Both the position numbers and the translations under genes were made by a program. From NCBI GenBank assembly GCA_030145055.1, contig JAQYWK010000004.1:572701-636700 (forward strand): a stretch of 64,000 nucleotides of DNA. The letters are read 5' to 3'. Position 1 is the first letter of the stretch; each line of letters opens with the position of its first letter. Source of the DNA: Desulfovibrio sp. (GTDB lineage Bacteria > Desulfobacterota > Desulfovibrionia > Desulfovibrionales > Desulfovibrionaceae). The notes beneath the pieces are model-generated. The model was not told the DNA's origin. It did not search any database and worked only from the letters and a program-made list of their open reading frames with translations. Shown piece by piece: positions 25,007 through 33,838 of this stretch.

Positions 25007-26758
25007 ATGCAACAAAGTTCAGATATTGCTTATTATATTGATGTGTTGCAGCGCAGGAAATTACAGTTTCTTGTGCCGGCTGCGGTTGTATTTTCTATGG
25101 TGGTATTTTTAGCCTTCATTTTAGCTCCAGTGTATAAATCTACTGCAACAATCCTGATTGAAGATCAGGATATTCCTCAAGAATTGGTTCAGACGACAGT
25201 TACTGGGTTTGTTGAAGAACGGTTGCAGACCATTTCGCAGATTGTTTTGAGTCATGGTAATTTGCTCAATATAATTAAAGAATTTGATCTTTATCCTGAT
25301 TTGGTGGGTAAATATACTACAGAAGAAATAATTTTTAAGATGCGCGAAGACATAAATCTTGAGCCTATTACTGCTGAAGTTACGAATCAATATTCTGGTC
25401 GTCCGTCCAGTGCTACGGTTGCATTTACTCTGTCATATGAAGGCCGGCGTCCACAAAAAGTTGCGCAGGTTGCTAACATCCTGACTTCTTTATATTTGAA
25501 AGAAAACTTGAAAGAGCGTGAAGAGAAAGCTTCATCCACTTTCGATTTTCTTGAGCTTCAACAGGCCGAGTTACGTTCTGAAATTCTTGAGCTTGAATCG
25601 CAGATTGCGCAGTTTAAAGAAAGTCACGTCAATGAGTTACCAGAGCTTCTTGTTCATAATATGAACAGCATGGAAAGGTTGCAGCGTGAGATGGATAAGG
25701 TTCAGGAGCAAATAGCCTCTCTTAAAAACCGTAAGGTTTACCTTGAAGGTCAGAGAGCAAGCATCGATCCGAATCTTCGAATAGTATCCAATGAAGGTAC
25801 TCGTTACGCTACTTCTAAGGAAGAGCTGGAAAAACTTCGCAGAGAATTTCTTACTCTTACTTCAAAATACTCTGACCGCCATCCTGATGTTGTTTCTTTC
25901 AGAAGGCAGATAGATGCTCTCGAAAAAGAGGTTGATGCTGTCGCCAATTTAGATGTTGTACAGTACGAGATTGATTCGAAGGAGCGTGAACTTTCTGTTT
26001 TAAAGAAGAAGTATTCTGCTAAGCATCCAGAAATTGTGATGCTCAGGAAACAAATTGACGCACTGAATGAAAGGCTTGAAGAAGAATCTATGCAAGAGAG
26101 GCTGTTTGAATCAGCAGGAGATATCCCCGATAATCCGGGATATATACAGATTGAAACTCAGATAGCGTCGACTGAACTTGAAATATCAGAAGCTGAGCGT
26201 GTACATGCTGAGCTTGGCAATAAATATGTGGGATATCAGAGCAGAGTTGTTAATACTCCGCAGGTTGAGCAGGGATATAAAGTTCTTTTGCGAGATTATG
26301 ATAATGCTCAGCGGAAGTATCAGGAGACGAATACTAGGCTGCTTTCTGCGCGAGAAGCCAAAGGTCTTGAGCAGAGTCAGCTTGCGGAAAGGTTCACCTT
26401 GATTGATCCGCCGATTGTGCCGGAAAAACCTATCAGGCCTAACCGCCTTGCTTTGGTTTTGGTTGGCTTTATTTTATCGATTGGTGTTGGTATTGGAATT
26501 GGGACTTTTCTTGAATTTATGGATCGTTCCATCCGCCGTTCTGAGGATTTGTCAGAGATTGTAAAATGTCCGATACTGGCGATAGTGCCCTACTGGGAGA
26601 GTGCCGCTGAAGCGAAGGCCATTGTACGTAAGAAATTGGTTATTGCGGTGGTAATTCTTTGCTCTTGTGCTGTGGTTGTTGCGGGCATACACCTGTTTTA
26701 TATGCCTCTCGATGTCATTGCTATAAAAGTTATTCGAAAAATAGTTCTGAATTTTTAA
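25007..26758 (+). CDS. Wzz/GumC-like chain-length and export protein
   Basis: A 583-aa inner-membrane polysaccharide co-polymerase. The N-terminal membrane segment (about 26-46) is followed by a Wzz domain, then a long periplasmic coiled coil (about 170-480). A GNVR-like region (RKYQETNTRLLSAREAKGLE) and the proline-rich PPIVPEKPIRPNR precede the second membrane segment. A third hydrophobic stretch near residues 545-565 is extra to the usual plan. The coiled coil contains a clear internal duplication: KYSDRHPDVVSFRRQIDALE near 285 and KYSAKHPEIVMLRKQIDALN near 335. The cognate kinase is encoded separately just downstream. It probably sets chain length and bridges to the Wza-like protein. Confidence 0.87.
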   Translation: MQQSSDIAYYIDVLQRRKLQFLVPAAVVFSMVVFLAFILAPVYKSTATILIEDQDIPQELVQTTVTGFVEERLQTISQIVLSHGNLLNIIKEFDLYPDLVGKYTTEEIIFKMREDINLEPITAEVTNQYSGRPSSATVAFTLSYEGRRPQKVAQVANILTSLYLKENLKEREEKASSTFDFLELQQAELRSEILELESQIAQFKESHVNELPELLVHNMNSMERLQREMDKVQEQIASLKNRKVYLEGQRASIDPNLRIVSNEGTRYATSKEELEKLRREFLTLTSKYSDRHPDVVSFRRQIDALEKEVDAVANLDVVQYEIDSKERELSVLKKKYSAKHPEIVMLRKQIDALNERLEEESMQERLFESAGDIPDNPGYIQIETQIASTELEISEAERVHAELGNKYVGYQSRVVNTPQVEQGYKVLLRDYDNAQRKYQETNTRLLSAREAKGLEQSQLAERFTLIDPPIVPEKPIRPNRLALVLVGFILSIGVGIGIGTFLEFMDRSIRRSEDLSEIVKCPILAIVPYWESAAEAKAIVRKKLVIAVVILCSCAVVVAGIHLFYMPLDVIAIKVIRKIVLNF

Positions 26759-26776
26759 TAGATATACGGAGTCATC

Positions 26777-27691
26777 ATGAGCAAGCTGCTCAAAGCTGTT
26801 GAAAAAGCTAAACGAAACAGACGGGTAGAAGAAGAGAAAAGCTGGATTGCAAAAGGCGATTCTTATGATGAACCAGTTGAAGTGGAAGAATGCAACGGTG
26901 AGAGCGTTGAGGAACCTTTATGCGAAACTGATATTCCTTCTGAGAGTGAAGGGGATTATTGCCGTGTAGGTGATGAGAGTAACGCTTGTATGGTTCCCAA
27001 ATCTTTCTTTAGAGATGATTTGGTCCTTGATGAGATGAGTCTTGCTAAAAATAGAATTTTGACAAAAAATAGTAGTCCCGTTTTTACCGATATCTATAAC
27101 CTTCTCCGGACTCAGATTTTGCATCGTACAAGGAAAAAAGGGCATAATGTCCTTATGGTTACAAGTGCAATGCCTGGTGAAGGAAAAACCATTACCTCCA
27201 TTAATCTTGCGATTAGTCTTGCCCGTGAAGTTGATCAGTTTGCGCTCCTTGTTGATACCGATATGCGTAAACCTTCAATCCATAAATATTTAGGGATTGA
27301 GGTAGAACGCGGTCTTACAGATTATCTTTTGCACAATATACCTGTTCCTGATCTTATGATTAAGCCGGGTATCAATAAATTGTCATTTCTTCCAGCCGGT
27401 GAGCCTATTAGAGGTTCAACTGAAATACTTGGTTCTCCTAAACTTCAAGAACTGATTATTGAAATGAAGGAACGTTACCCTGATCGCTACGTTATTTTTG
27501 ATTGCCCTGATTTATTGCACGCTCCTGATGCGTTGGTTTTTTCCAGTTATGTTGACGGCATAATATTAGTTGTCGAAGCAGGAAAAACATCGCGGGAACA
27601 TGTTAAAAAAGCTATGAATCTTCTTGAAGGTCGCAATGTAGTCGGTGTTGTTTTGAACAAGACTGAAAAAGAAAGTCTTGATGCAGAGTAG
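26777..27691 (+). CDS. CpsD/CapB-like tyrosine-protein kinase of the polysaccharide system
   Basis: A 304-aa cytoplasmic P-loop kinase of the bacterial tyrosine-kinase family, partner of the Wzz-like protein encoded 18 bp upstream. It shows Walker A SAMPGEGKT (130-138), Walker A' LLVDTDMRKPS (about 157-167) and Walker B YVIFDCPD. The N-terminus (KLLKAVEKAKRNRRVEEEK) is typical of the exosortase-associated subgroup. The C-terminus ends shortly after VVGVVLNKTEKES and has no tyrosine cluster. The usual autophosphorylation tail is therefore missing and regulation may differ. Confidence 0.87.
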   Translation: MSKLLKAVEKAKRNRRVEEEKSWIAKGDSYDEPVEVEECNGESVEEPLCETDIPSESEGDYCRVGDESNACMVPKSFFRDDLVLDEMSLAKNRILTKNSSPVFTDIYNLLRTQILHRTRKKGHNVLMVTSAMPGEGKTITSINLAISLAREVDQFALLVDTDMRKPSIHKYLGIEVERGLTDYLLHNIPVPDLMIKPGINKLSFLPAGEPIRGSTEILGSPKLQELIIEMKERYPDRYVIFDCPDLLHAPDALVFSSYVDGIILVVEAGKTSREHVKKAMNLLEGRNVVGVVLNKTEKESLDAE

Positions 27692-27701
27692 GTGGCATTA
27701 A

Positions 27702-28685
27702 ATGTATCGTGAATTTTATGGTTTAAATGAAAAGCCTTTTAATATGTTGCCTGATCCCGACTTTTTTTATTTAAGTCAGTGGCATCAGCAGGCCATTACG
27801 CATATTGAGTATGGCTTGATGAATGGCGACAGCCTTATTTTGCTGACCGGTGATGCTGGAACAGGTAAAACTTCTATTATTTACAAGCTGATTGTAGATA
27901 TGTGCGAAGATACAATTGTCGGCGTAATTTTTAATACTGCTGTGGCGGGCGATTCTATCGTGGAAATGGTGCTTGCCGAACTTGAAGGTGACGTGCCGGA
28001 CAATCCCACTCCTGCGTCATGCATGGCTGCGTTGCAAGATTACCTGCTTGAAGTCTTTACCAAGGATGAGAAAAAAGTCTTGCTGGTGCTTGATGAAGCC
28101 CAGAACTTAAGTGACGACGCTCTCGAGCAGGTTCGCATGATTTCAAATTTGCAAGTTGGTAAAGAAAATCTTATCTCGATATTGATGGTTGGTCAGTCTG
28201 GTTTCCGTTCCCGTCTCAGAAGAGCGCGTTACAGTCAGATCGTACAGCGCATTGTTGTTAGCGCACATCTTGGAAGACTTCGTGAGCAGGAAGTTAATGA
28301 CTATGTCTGCTACCGTCTTCGTCAGGGGGGAGTTGATGATTCTTCAACTGTTTTTACTGATGGGGCTTTTAAGAAAATATTTGAATATTCATATGGTGTG
28401 CCACGCAATATAAATGTTATTTGTGAAGGATCACTTATTTTTGGTTTTGCAGATGACATAAAGCCTATTACGGCAGAAGTTGTGGAGAACTTTTCAAAAG
28501 AGCGCATCGAGGATGGGCTACTTATTATGCCTGGAACAGTAGATACTTATGATAGCGACGTAACAGCCGAATATATTGAAGATATACAGAGAAGGGTCGC
28601 CAGTCTCGAAAAATCGATGGATATAGTAAAGCGCACACTTGTTAGAATTATCAAGGCTGTAAAGCGGCTCACTTCAGTTCAATAA
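27702..28685 (+). CDS. GspA/ExeA-like AAA ATPase of the polysaccharide system
   Basis: A 327-aa ATPase like those found next to the kinase in exosortase-linked loci. The N-terminus has the ExeA-type opening YGLNEKPFNMLPDPDFFYLS. Walker A is GDAGTGKTS (50-58), Walker B is KVLLVLDEAQNL (about 126-137), and sensor elements are in MVGQSGFRSRL. Residues 285-327 are a charged, possibly coiled tail. It starts 10 bp after the kinase stop, so the two are coupled. Its exact task is unknown; energising assembly or export is a guess. There is no fused peptidoglycan-binding domain. Confidence 0.82.
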   Translation: MYREFYGLNEKPFNMLPDPDFFYLSQWHQQAITHIEYGLMNGDSLILLTGDAGTGKTSIIYKLIVDMCEDTIVGVIFNTAVAGDSIVEMVLAELEGDVPDNPTPASCMAALQDYLLEVFTKDEKKVLLVLDEAQNLSDDALEQVRMISNLQVGKENLISILMVGQSGFRSRLRRARYSQIVQRIVVSAHLGRLREQEVNDYVCYRLRQGGVDDSSTVFTDGAFKKIFEYSYGVPRNINVICEGSLIFGFADDIKPITAEVVENFSKERIEDGLLIMPGTVDTYDSDVTAEYIEDIQRRVASLEKSMDIVKRTLVRIIKAVKRLTSVQ

Positions 28686-28699
28686 AACAAGGAGGGAGT

Positions 28700-30631
28700 A
28701 TGCGGCTTTGGTCAGTGATTGTAGCCTTGTTCTGTTTTCTTGTTTTTAGCGCGATCCCCGTCACATGCGGAGCGGCAAACTATTCTGTTTTTAAAGAACG
28801 TCCCAGACTCTATTTCAATAAAGCTAAGCTGGAATCTCTTCGTGGTCTAAAAGGCGAGCTTCCATATTCCTCTTTTATTCGTAATGCTGCTGTTAGAGCT
28901 AAAGGGCTGGTGGGCAACCGAGTACCTAACAATCTAGTTCGTTTTAACAGCAATTCTCTAAGGCGTCCTGCCGATGGTCTTGTTAATCTTGCATTTCATT
29001 ATGTGATCACTGGTGATCGCGGTAGCCTCTTAACTGCTCAGGCTCTGCTCAGAACGTTTTGTTCAGATCAGAAATGGGGCGATAATAATGATATCGGAGC
29101 TGCTCATTCGCTGTTCGCGGTTTCACTTGCGTACGATTGGCTATATTCAGACCTTTCCTCTGCTCTTCGCCTTATGGCGCGTGACGCCATTGGTTATCAT
29201 GCTGAAATATTTTATAATCATCTCATAAAAAAGGATATCTGGTGGGCACAGTCTCGCGGGCTATTGCAAAACCATAATTACGTTAACACTGCCGCTTTGG
29301 CCGTTGCCGGAATTGCGCTGTATGGTCAGGATTCAAGGTCCGTCAAATGGCTTAACGGAGCTGAAAAGAATTTTGATGTAGTCCTTTCCCTGTTGTCGCC
29401 TGATGGCGGATCACATGAGGGTGTCGGGTATTGGAGCTATGGCACATTATGGTTGCTGAATTACTATATGGCGGTAGCTCCGGCGCAAGGAATGGGAAAG
29501 GTCGAGTCCAGTCCGTTCTTTAAAAATACAGCTAAATTTAGATTATACGCGTCCTTGCCCGGATTCAAATATAATGTAGATTTCGCCGATTCTCCTATGG
29601 TTGATTATAAAGGGCCCGCAGTTATCTTGCGCTGCCTTGCTTCGATTTTTAAAGATGGTCATGCGCAGTGGCTTGCGACCAAAGTGGAAGGATTGAAGCG
29701 CGGCAGATCCTCGCTCTGGCAGGATTTTGTCTGGATTAATCCAGATATAAAACCGATTTCACCTGATGATCTTCCTACTTTCGCGTGGTTTGATAATCTG
29801 GGGCTTTTGCTCTCCCGTTCTTCGTGGAAAGATGATGGGTCGCTCGCACTATTTAAAGCTAGTGCTCCGCAAGGATTTTTAGCGCAGTCTAAAAATATTT
29901 ATGCTGGTTCGCATATTCACCCTGACGAAGGTCATTACGGCTTCTGGCTTGGTAGGAAAGCACTTGTCCTAGATGATGGGTATGTCTTAAAGAAGTTTTC
30001 AATCAGTCATAATATTTTGACGTTTAATAATATCGGGCAGTTGGGGGAAGGTGGAATTTGGTTTCAGAATTTAGATTATAAAAAGGGTAGGGGCAAAACA
30101 ATTCGCCCGAGATTTAAGTCGGGAGATAAATTCCAAGCTGTAGAAGCTGAACTTTCAGGTTACTACCCCATAAGTGTCAGGCCTAAATCGTGGAAAAGGA
30201 CTGTAATTGTTATTGGCGGTTCGGAGATGATTATCCGCGATAAGGTTGTGCCGTCCGGTAACGTTGAAGTTCGCTATCCTATTCACGTCACTCGAAAGGC
30301 TCGTAAATTCGGCGATGGTCTATGTCTTGATTACGGCAATGGTTACGCTCTGAATTTGGATAATGGCGGCGCAGATTTGTCCTTGAAACGATACTCCATT
30401 CTGACCAAATCTATGGGTAAGGACATCCCACGTGGCGGCATGAATTACTTGAGTACAATGAGCGGGGCAGTTCCTTTTTCTATGCTCACAATCATAGGAC
30501 AGCCTGTGAATGGTTGCGCAGAAAACAAGATGGTGGAAAAATATAACCGCGCTCAAGATACCGCTGTAATTGTTTGTAAATCTGGAAGGTTCAAGATAAA
30601 CTTTTCTACTTTGACCGTTAATGAAATTTGA
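28700..30631 (+). CDS. Secreted heparinase II/III-fold protein
   Basis: A 643-aa exported protein. The signal peptide runs to about residue 26 (VTCGA-AN). An alginate-lyase-like toroid follows (for example WWAQSRGLLQNHNYVNTAALA near 177-197 and GGSHEGVGYWSYGTLWLLNYY near 235-255). The C-terminal heparinase domain has YAGSHIHPDEGHYGFWLGRKALVLDDGY. Compared with the first heparinase-fold gene of the locus it keeps a signal peptide and has a different C-terminal histidine motif (HIHPDEGHYGF). It could trim or release the polymer in the periplasm, as lyases do in alginate and Pel-type systems; the substrate is not known. Preceded by AAGGAGGGAG. Confidence 0.82.
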   Translation: MRLWSVIVALFCFLVFSAIPVTCGAANYSVFKERPRLYFNKAKLESLRGLKGELPYSSFIRNAAVRAKGLVGNRVPNNLVRFNSNSLRRPADGLVNLAFHYVITGDRGSLLTAQALLRTFCSDQKWGDNNDIGAAHSLFAVSLAYDWLYSDLSSALRLMARDAIGYHAEIFYNHLIKKDIWWAQSRGLLQNHNYVNTAALAVAGIALYGQDSRSVKWLNGAEKNFDVVLSLLSPDGGSHEGVGYWSYGTLWLLNYYMAVAPAQGMGKVESSPFFKNTAKFRLYASLPGFKYNVDFADSPMVDYKGPAVILRCLASIFKDGHAQWLATKVEGLKRGRSSLWQDFVWINPDIKPISPDDLPTFAWFDNLGLLLSRSSWKDDGSLALFKASAPQGFLAQSKNIYAGSHIHPDEGHYGFWLGRKALVLDDGYVLKKFSISHNILTFNNIGQLGEGGIWFQNLDYKKGRGKTIRPRFKSGDKFQAVEAELSGYYPISVRPKSWKRTVIVIGGSEMIIRDKVVPSGNVEVRYPIHVTRKARKFGDGLCLDYGNGYALNLDNGGADLSLKRYSILTKSMGKDIPRGGMNYLSTMSGAVPFSMLTIIGQPVNGCAENKMVEKYNRAQDTAVIVCKSGRFKINFSTLTVNEI

Positions 30632-30662
30632 CCGTACATATTTTAGCCTTAGTGAGTAAGCT

Positions 30663-31634
30663 TTGAAGTTCGCATTTTTAATATATGACAGCAGGTCTGG
30701 ATCGACCTTACTTTCGTCATTGCTGAATTCCTCTTCCGGTGTTCTTGTAACTCAGGAAAGTGGATTCATGCCGCTTATTCTTGAAAATTTTGAAAGTGAA
30801 AAAGACCTAACTGTGGACGAAGTTATACAGACCATTTATTCTGAGCCTCAGTTTTGCGAGTGGGGTGTTTCTCGGGAAAAGCTTCGCGCGTGCTTGGGAG
30901 AATTGGAATCCATAAATTATAGGTCTGTCTTCGATACCATAATCTCTGAGTATTTGAAGGTGAGGGGAGAGGTTTCACCTGAGCTTGTAGTTATTAAAGG
31001 ACCTAGATTAGATATTCATTTGCAGAGCTTAATTTCCATATATGAGACTCCATATTTTATTAATTTGATACGAGATGGGCGCGCTGTTTATAATTCTAAG
31101 CTTGAAATGATTTCTGTGACTGGAATGAAAATGTCCAATAACATTTTTCAGGCGAGTCTTGATTGGAAAAAGAAATTCAGAAGACTTGCGGGCCAGCCTT
31201 TAATTACAATTAGGTTTGAAGACTTGGTCGTGAATACTGCTGAAATTGTTGATCAGTTATTTGATGCTATCAGGATCAGCGATAGGGGGCGGGAAATTAC
31301 GGGTGACCAGCAGGACTATCATAAATTGATAGGTAAAAAGCAGATCCACCTTCATACCAATGTAAAAAGTGCACCGGATAAATCCATTGCTGTTAAGTGG
31401 AAGAACTCCCTAAGTGATGAAGAAATATGGGTTTACGAGCAGATTTGCCGTAAAGATCTGGTTGAAAATGGTTACGAACTGGTGGATAAAAAAAATGTCA
31501 GTCGGAGTGGTGTGATTTGTTTGCTTGTCAGGCACGGAGCACATTGGATTTGGCTGAAAGTTAGAAATATTTATTATTATACTTTTGTTGATCGCAGCTT
31601 GATGCAAAAAATTAAAGGTAAAAGATTTGAATAA
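30663..31634 (+). CDS. Sulfotransferase (PAPS-dependent)
   Basis: A 323-aa cytoplasmic sulfotransferase. The 5'-phosphosulfate loop is YDSRSGSTLL (8-17) and the 3'-phosphate site is INLIRDGRAVYNSK (about 133-146). A conserved Glu/Arg region, TIRFEDLVVN, follows near 182-191. It most likely transfers sulfate from PAPS to a sugar hydroxyl of the lipid-linked repeat unit or its precursor. The PAPS maker CysC is encoded in the same operon. The C-terminal 50 residues are basic and hydrophobic and may touch the membrane. TTG start; the usual Shine-Dalgarno is weak. Its stop overlaps the start of the flippase gene. Confidence 0.86.
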   Translation: MKFAFLIYDSRSGSTLLSSLLNSSSGVLVTQESGFMPLILENFESEKDLTVDEVIQTIYSEPQFCEWGVSREKLRACLGELESINYRSVFDTIISEYLKVRGEVSPELVVIKGPRLDIHLQSLISIYETPYFINLIRDGRAVYNSKLEMISVTGMKMSNNIFQASLDWKKKFRRLAGQPLITIRFEDLVVNTAEIVDQLFDAIRISDRGREITGDQQDYHKLIGKKQIHLHTNVKSAPDKSIAVKWKNSLSDEEIWVYEQICRKDLVENGYELVDKKNVSRSGVICLLVRHGAHWIWLKVRNIYYYTFVDRSLMQKIKGKRFE

Positions 31635-33081
31635 CAATCACTCAAATCTGACCAAGATCATAGTGGTTTTCATCGCCAAAGCAATGAAAGGTGTCGGGGC
31701 GTTGCTTTTGACTTACGTTCTGGCAAAAAAATACGGTGCGTATGGCTCTGGTCTATTCTTTATTTCATATACTTTTGCATTCTTGTGTGCGCAATTTGCA
31801 CAACTTGGAATCGGTAATTCATGTTTGAAATACGCGCCCGTTCTTAAAAATGATGACCCGCAAAATCTGTCTTTTTTGTGGACAGCTTCACAGGCCATAG
31901 TAGGGAGTTTCGCGGCCCTGTTTCTGATTGTTATTTTCTTTAGTTCAAGCTTTATATCCACACTTGTTTTTAAAGATCCCGATAATTACAAGTATATCCT
32001 GTGCGCTTCTCCAATCATTCTATTTTGGGCTTTGGCGAAGATTAACATCTATTTTCGGCAAAGCCTTGGGGACATGTCCGGCATAACTTTCGTCGAAAAT
32101 TTAATGATACCACTCGGAATGCTGCTGATTGCAGGAGCATCGTATGTGGTTGATATTAGCGTTCTTAACTTTGTTTCCGCCGTCTCGTTTCTTTTCTTTC
32201 TAGCTTTTATATATTCATTTTATTCGACGAAGCGTGTCTATTCATTGAAGTTTAATATGTCTTTCACTGGTCCGGTTACAGTGAAAGATATGCTTGTATA
32301 TTCGGTTCCGCTGCTCATAATCGCATTTTCACAGAATTCGCTGATGTGGATAAATACACTCATCCTCGGTGGCATTGGTTCTGTTGTAGATTCAGCGGTA
32401 TATGTGGCGGCCATGAAAGTTGCCATGTCTATTTCTATTCTGCTCTATACTTTTAATAGCGTTTACGCTCCGCAAATTTCATCCGCCTACGCAAAAAAGG
32501 ATTTTGAATCGATCAAAAATTTATATGGCGATGTTACCCGTTCGCTCTCGTTTTTTTCATTCCTATTTTTGGCTGGCGTAGCACTTTATTCTGATTACAT
32601 AATGGCGACATTCGGTGCTGAATATTTGGTTGGTACGAATTGTCTGCTATTTTTGTTACTAGGTCAGATTTTTAATTGTTATACTGGACCAGTGGGCTAT
32701 ATTTTGATTCTGTCGGGACAGTCTAAGCTTGAAGTTGTGAATACTGTGGCGGGCTTATGTTTGAATGCGGCATTATGTTTTGTGTTTTACCGTAGCTTTG
32801 GTGTGAGCGGGGCAGGGCTTGCTTTTTGCGTATCAAATGCGCTGATAAACCTACTTCGCTACCTCCAGTGCAGGCATCTATTTGGGCTTAGGTGGCTTAG
32901 TAAGGTTCAGGCTGGCTTTTTCGGGTTACAAGTGTTGCTTGTGATAACCTTTGTGGTTCTGACGGCTTTTGATGTTAACCGTGAGCTTATAGCGGTTACA
33001 CTAGGTTCTACTTATCTGCTGGTTAACTTTCGCAGTATCAAGAAGCTTTGGATCAATCTCAAAGTGACTCATGCTGTTTAG
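31627..33081 (+). CDS. Polysaccharide flippase (Wzx/MATE-like)
   Basis: A 484-aa integral membrane protein with about 12-14 hydrophobic segments and the repeated pattern of the polysaccharide-synthase/MurJ superfamily (KGVGALLLTYVLAKKYGAYGSG at the N-terminus). It is expected to flip the undecaprenyl-linked repeat unit to the periplasm. The TTG start overlaps the sulfotransferase stop by eight bases. It is the last gene before a strong terminator, so the locus has initiating transferase, flippase, polymerase, co-polymerase and export proteins of a Wzy-type pathway. Only one ordinary glycosyltransferase is present, so others must be elsewhere. Confidence 0.87.
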   Translation: MNNNHSNLTKIIVVFIAKAMKGVGALLLTYVLAKKYGAYGSGLFFISYTFAFLCAQFAQLGIGNSCLKYAPVLKNDDPQNLSFLWTASQAIVGSFAALFLIVIFFSSSFISTLVFKDPDNYKYILCASPIILFWALAKINIYFRQSLGDMSGITFVENLMIPLGMLLIAGASYVVDISVLNFVSAVSFLFFLAFIYSFYSTKRVYSLKFNMSFTGPVTVKDMLVYSVPLLIIAFSQNSLMWINTLILGGIGSVVDSAVYVAAMKVAMSISILLYTFNSVYAPQISSAYAKKDFESIKNLYGDVTRSLSFFSFLFLAGVALYSDYIMATFGAEYLVGTNCLLFLLLGQIFNCYTGPVGYILILSGQSKLEVVNTVAGLCLNAALCFVFYRSFGVSGAGLAFCVSNALINLLRYLQCRHLFGLRWLSKVQAGFFGLQVLLVITFVVLTAFDVNRELIAVTLGSTYLLVNFRSIKKLWINLKVTHAV

Positions 33082-33110
33082 CAAACCACTTCCCCTGCTC
33101 TGATAAACAT

Positions 33111-33149
33111 GAAATCCGGATGGTACATTACCATCCGGATTTCTTTTTA
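33111..33149 (+). terminator. Rho-independent terminator ending the polysaccharide locus
   Basis: A perfect 13-bp stem, GAAATCCGGATGG (33111-33123) with CCATCCGGATTTC (33131-33143), has a 7-nt loop and is followed by TTTTT. Confidence 0.88.
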
Positions 33150-33530
33150 TTGTACGTTTTAGCCTACTTTTTTACTTCGACCAACTTCTGCAACGATTTA
33201 GGCATAGATTTTAGCATTACATTTTTACGAAGAGAGATACGTTTTTCATAGAGTTCAGGCTAATTGTCGAATTTAGATGTAAGCTGAATGGAACTTTACT
33301 CTTCTGGAGGATTATCCATGCTGTTATCAGCTTAGTAGAACGCCTGCTGTCCTTTTAATATTACGCTCGGAGTTGCTTTGAAATTTTATTTTATTACTGC
33401 CATGGGAACGGTTAAGCTTCCCGCATGAAAGATGAGGGTGGGCATTGGCGTCAAATAGCTAGAAAGTGATTTAGTAATGAAACAAAGATGATTTCGTAAG
33501 CTGACATGGTGGTAGCAATGCAAAAAAGTC
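33150..33530. other. Gene-free stretch with a possible decayed small frame
   Basis: No convincing gene is seen here. On the minus strand, about 33167-33247 reads without a stop as PELYEKRISLRKNVM then LKSMPKSLQKLVEVKK and stop. That is a basic, helix-like composition, but it is preceded by stop codons and lacks a start in frame. It may be the tail of a lost gene or chance. The rest (33250-33530) has stops in all frames and no clear repeats. Confidence 0.4.
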
Positions 33531-33558
33531 CAAAAAAAAGCAACAGTAGACTGTTGCA
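33531..33558 (-). terminator. Rho-independent terminator of the small RHH-like gene
   Basis: On the minus strand, a 7-bp stem GCAACAG/CTGTTGC with a 4-nt loop is followed at once by eight T (A-run at 33532-33539 on the plus strand). It lies 45 bp after the small gene's stop. Confidence 0.8.
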
Positions 33559-33602
33559 CTAAAGAAGAAACTAATTTTGATTTGATTCAATCTAATTATT
33601 AA

Positions 33603-33830
33603 CTAGTGCGAAATTTCACCCGATTTAATTATTGTATCGCTGGCTTTAGTTACCAAGTTGGTTACTGTTACCCGGTTGTAAAAGAGATCTTCAGGGTTAG
33701 CCTTTGAAAAGAGTTCTTTTAGTAGAACGTTGAGGAATAAGCTTTTATTAACATCTAGTTTTTTACAAGCATGCTCGATTTGCTCAATTATTTCTGGGTG
33801 TAAGTAAGCGTCTGAAAGTGATTTATGCAT
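33603..33830 (-). CDS. Small ribbon-helix-helix-like protein, function unknown
   Basis: A 75-aa protein that I do not recognise by family. The first half (SDAYLHPEIIEQIEHACKKL, then DVNKSLFLNVLLKELF) reads like a ribbon-helix-helix DNA-binding unit: a short strand, a helix, a turn and a second helix. The second half is polar. There is no toxin or partner gene beside it. Support for a real gene comes from AGGAGA just before the ATG, a dedicated terminator downstream, and two overlapping palindromes directly upstream that could be its own operator. A transcriptional regulator, possibly self-regulated, is the best guess; an orphan antitoxin is the alternative. Confidence 0.6.
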   Translation of the reverse strand: MHKSLSDAYLHPEIIEQIEHACKKLDVNKSLFLNVLLKELFSKANPEDLFYNRVTVTNLVTKASDTIIKSGEISH

Positions 33831-33838
33831 TTGTCTCC

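Noticed and set aside
33048-33251. Small plus-strand frame of 67 codons after the flippase gene
   Set aside because: It runs through the strong terminator hairpin and overlaps the end of the flippase gene; no ribosome site or recognisable sequence.
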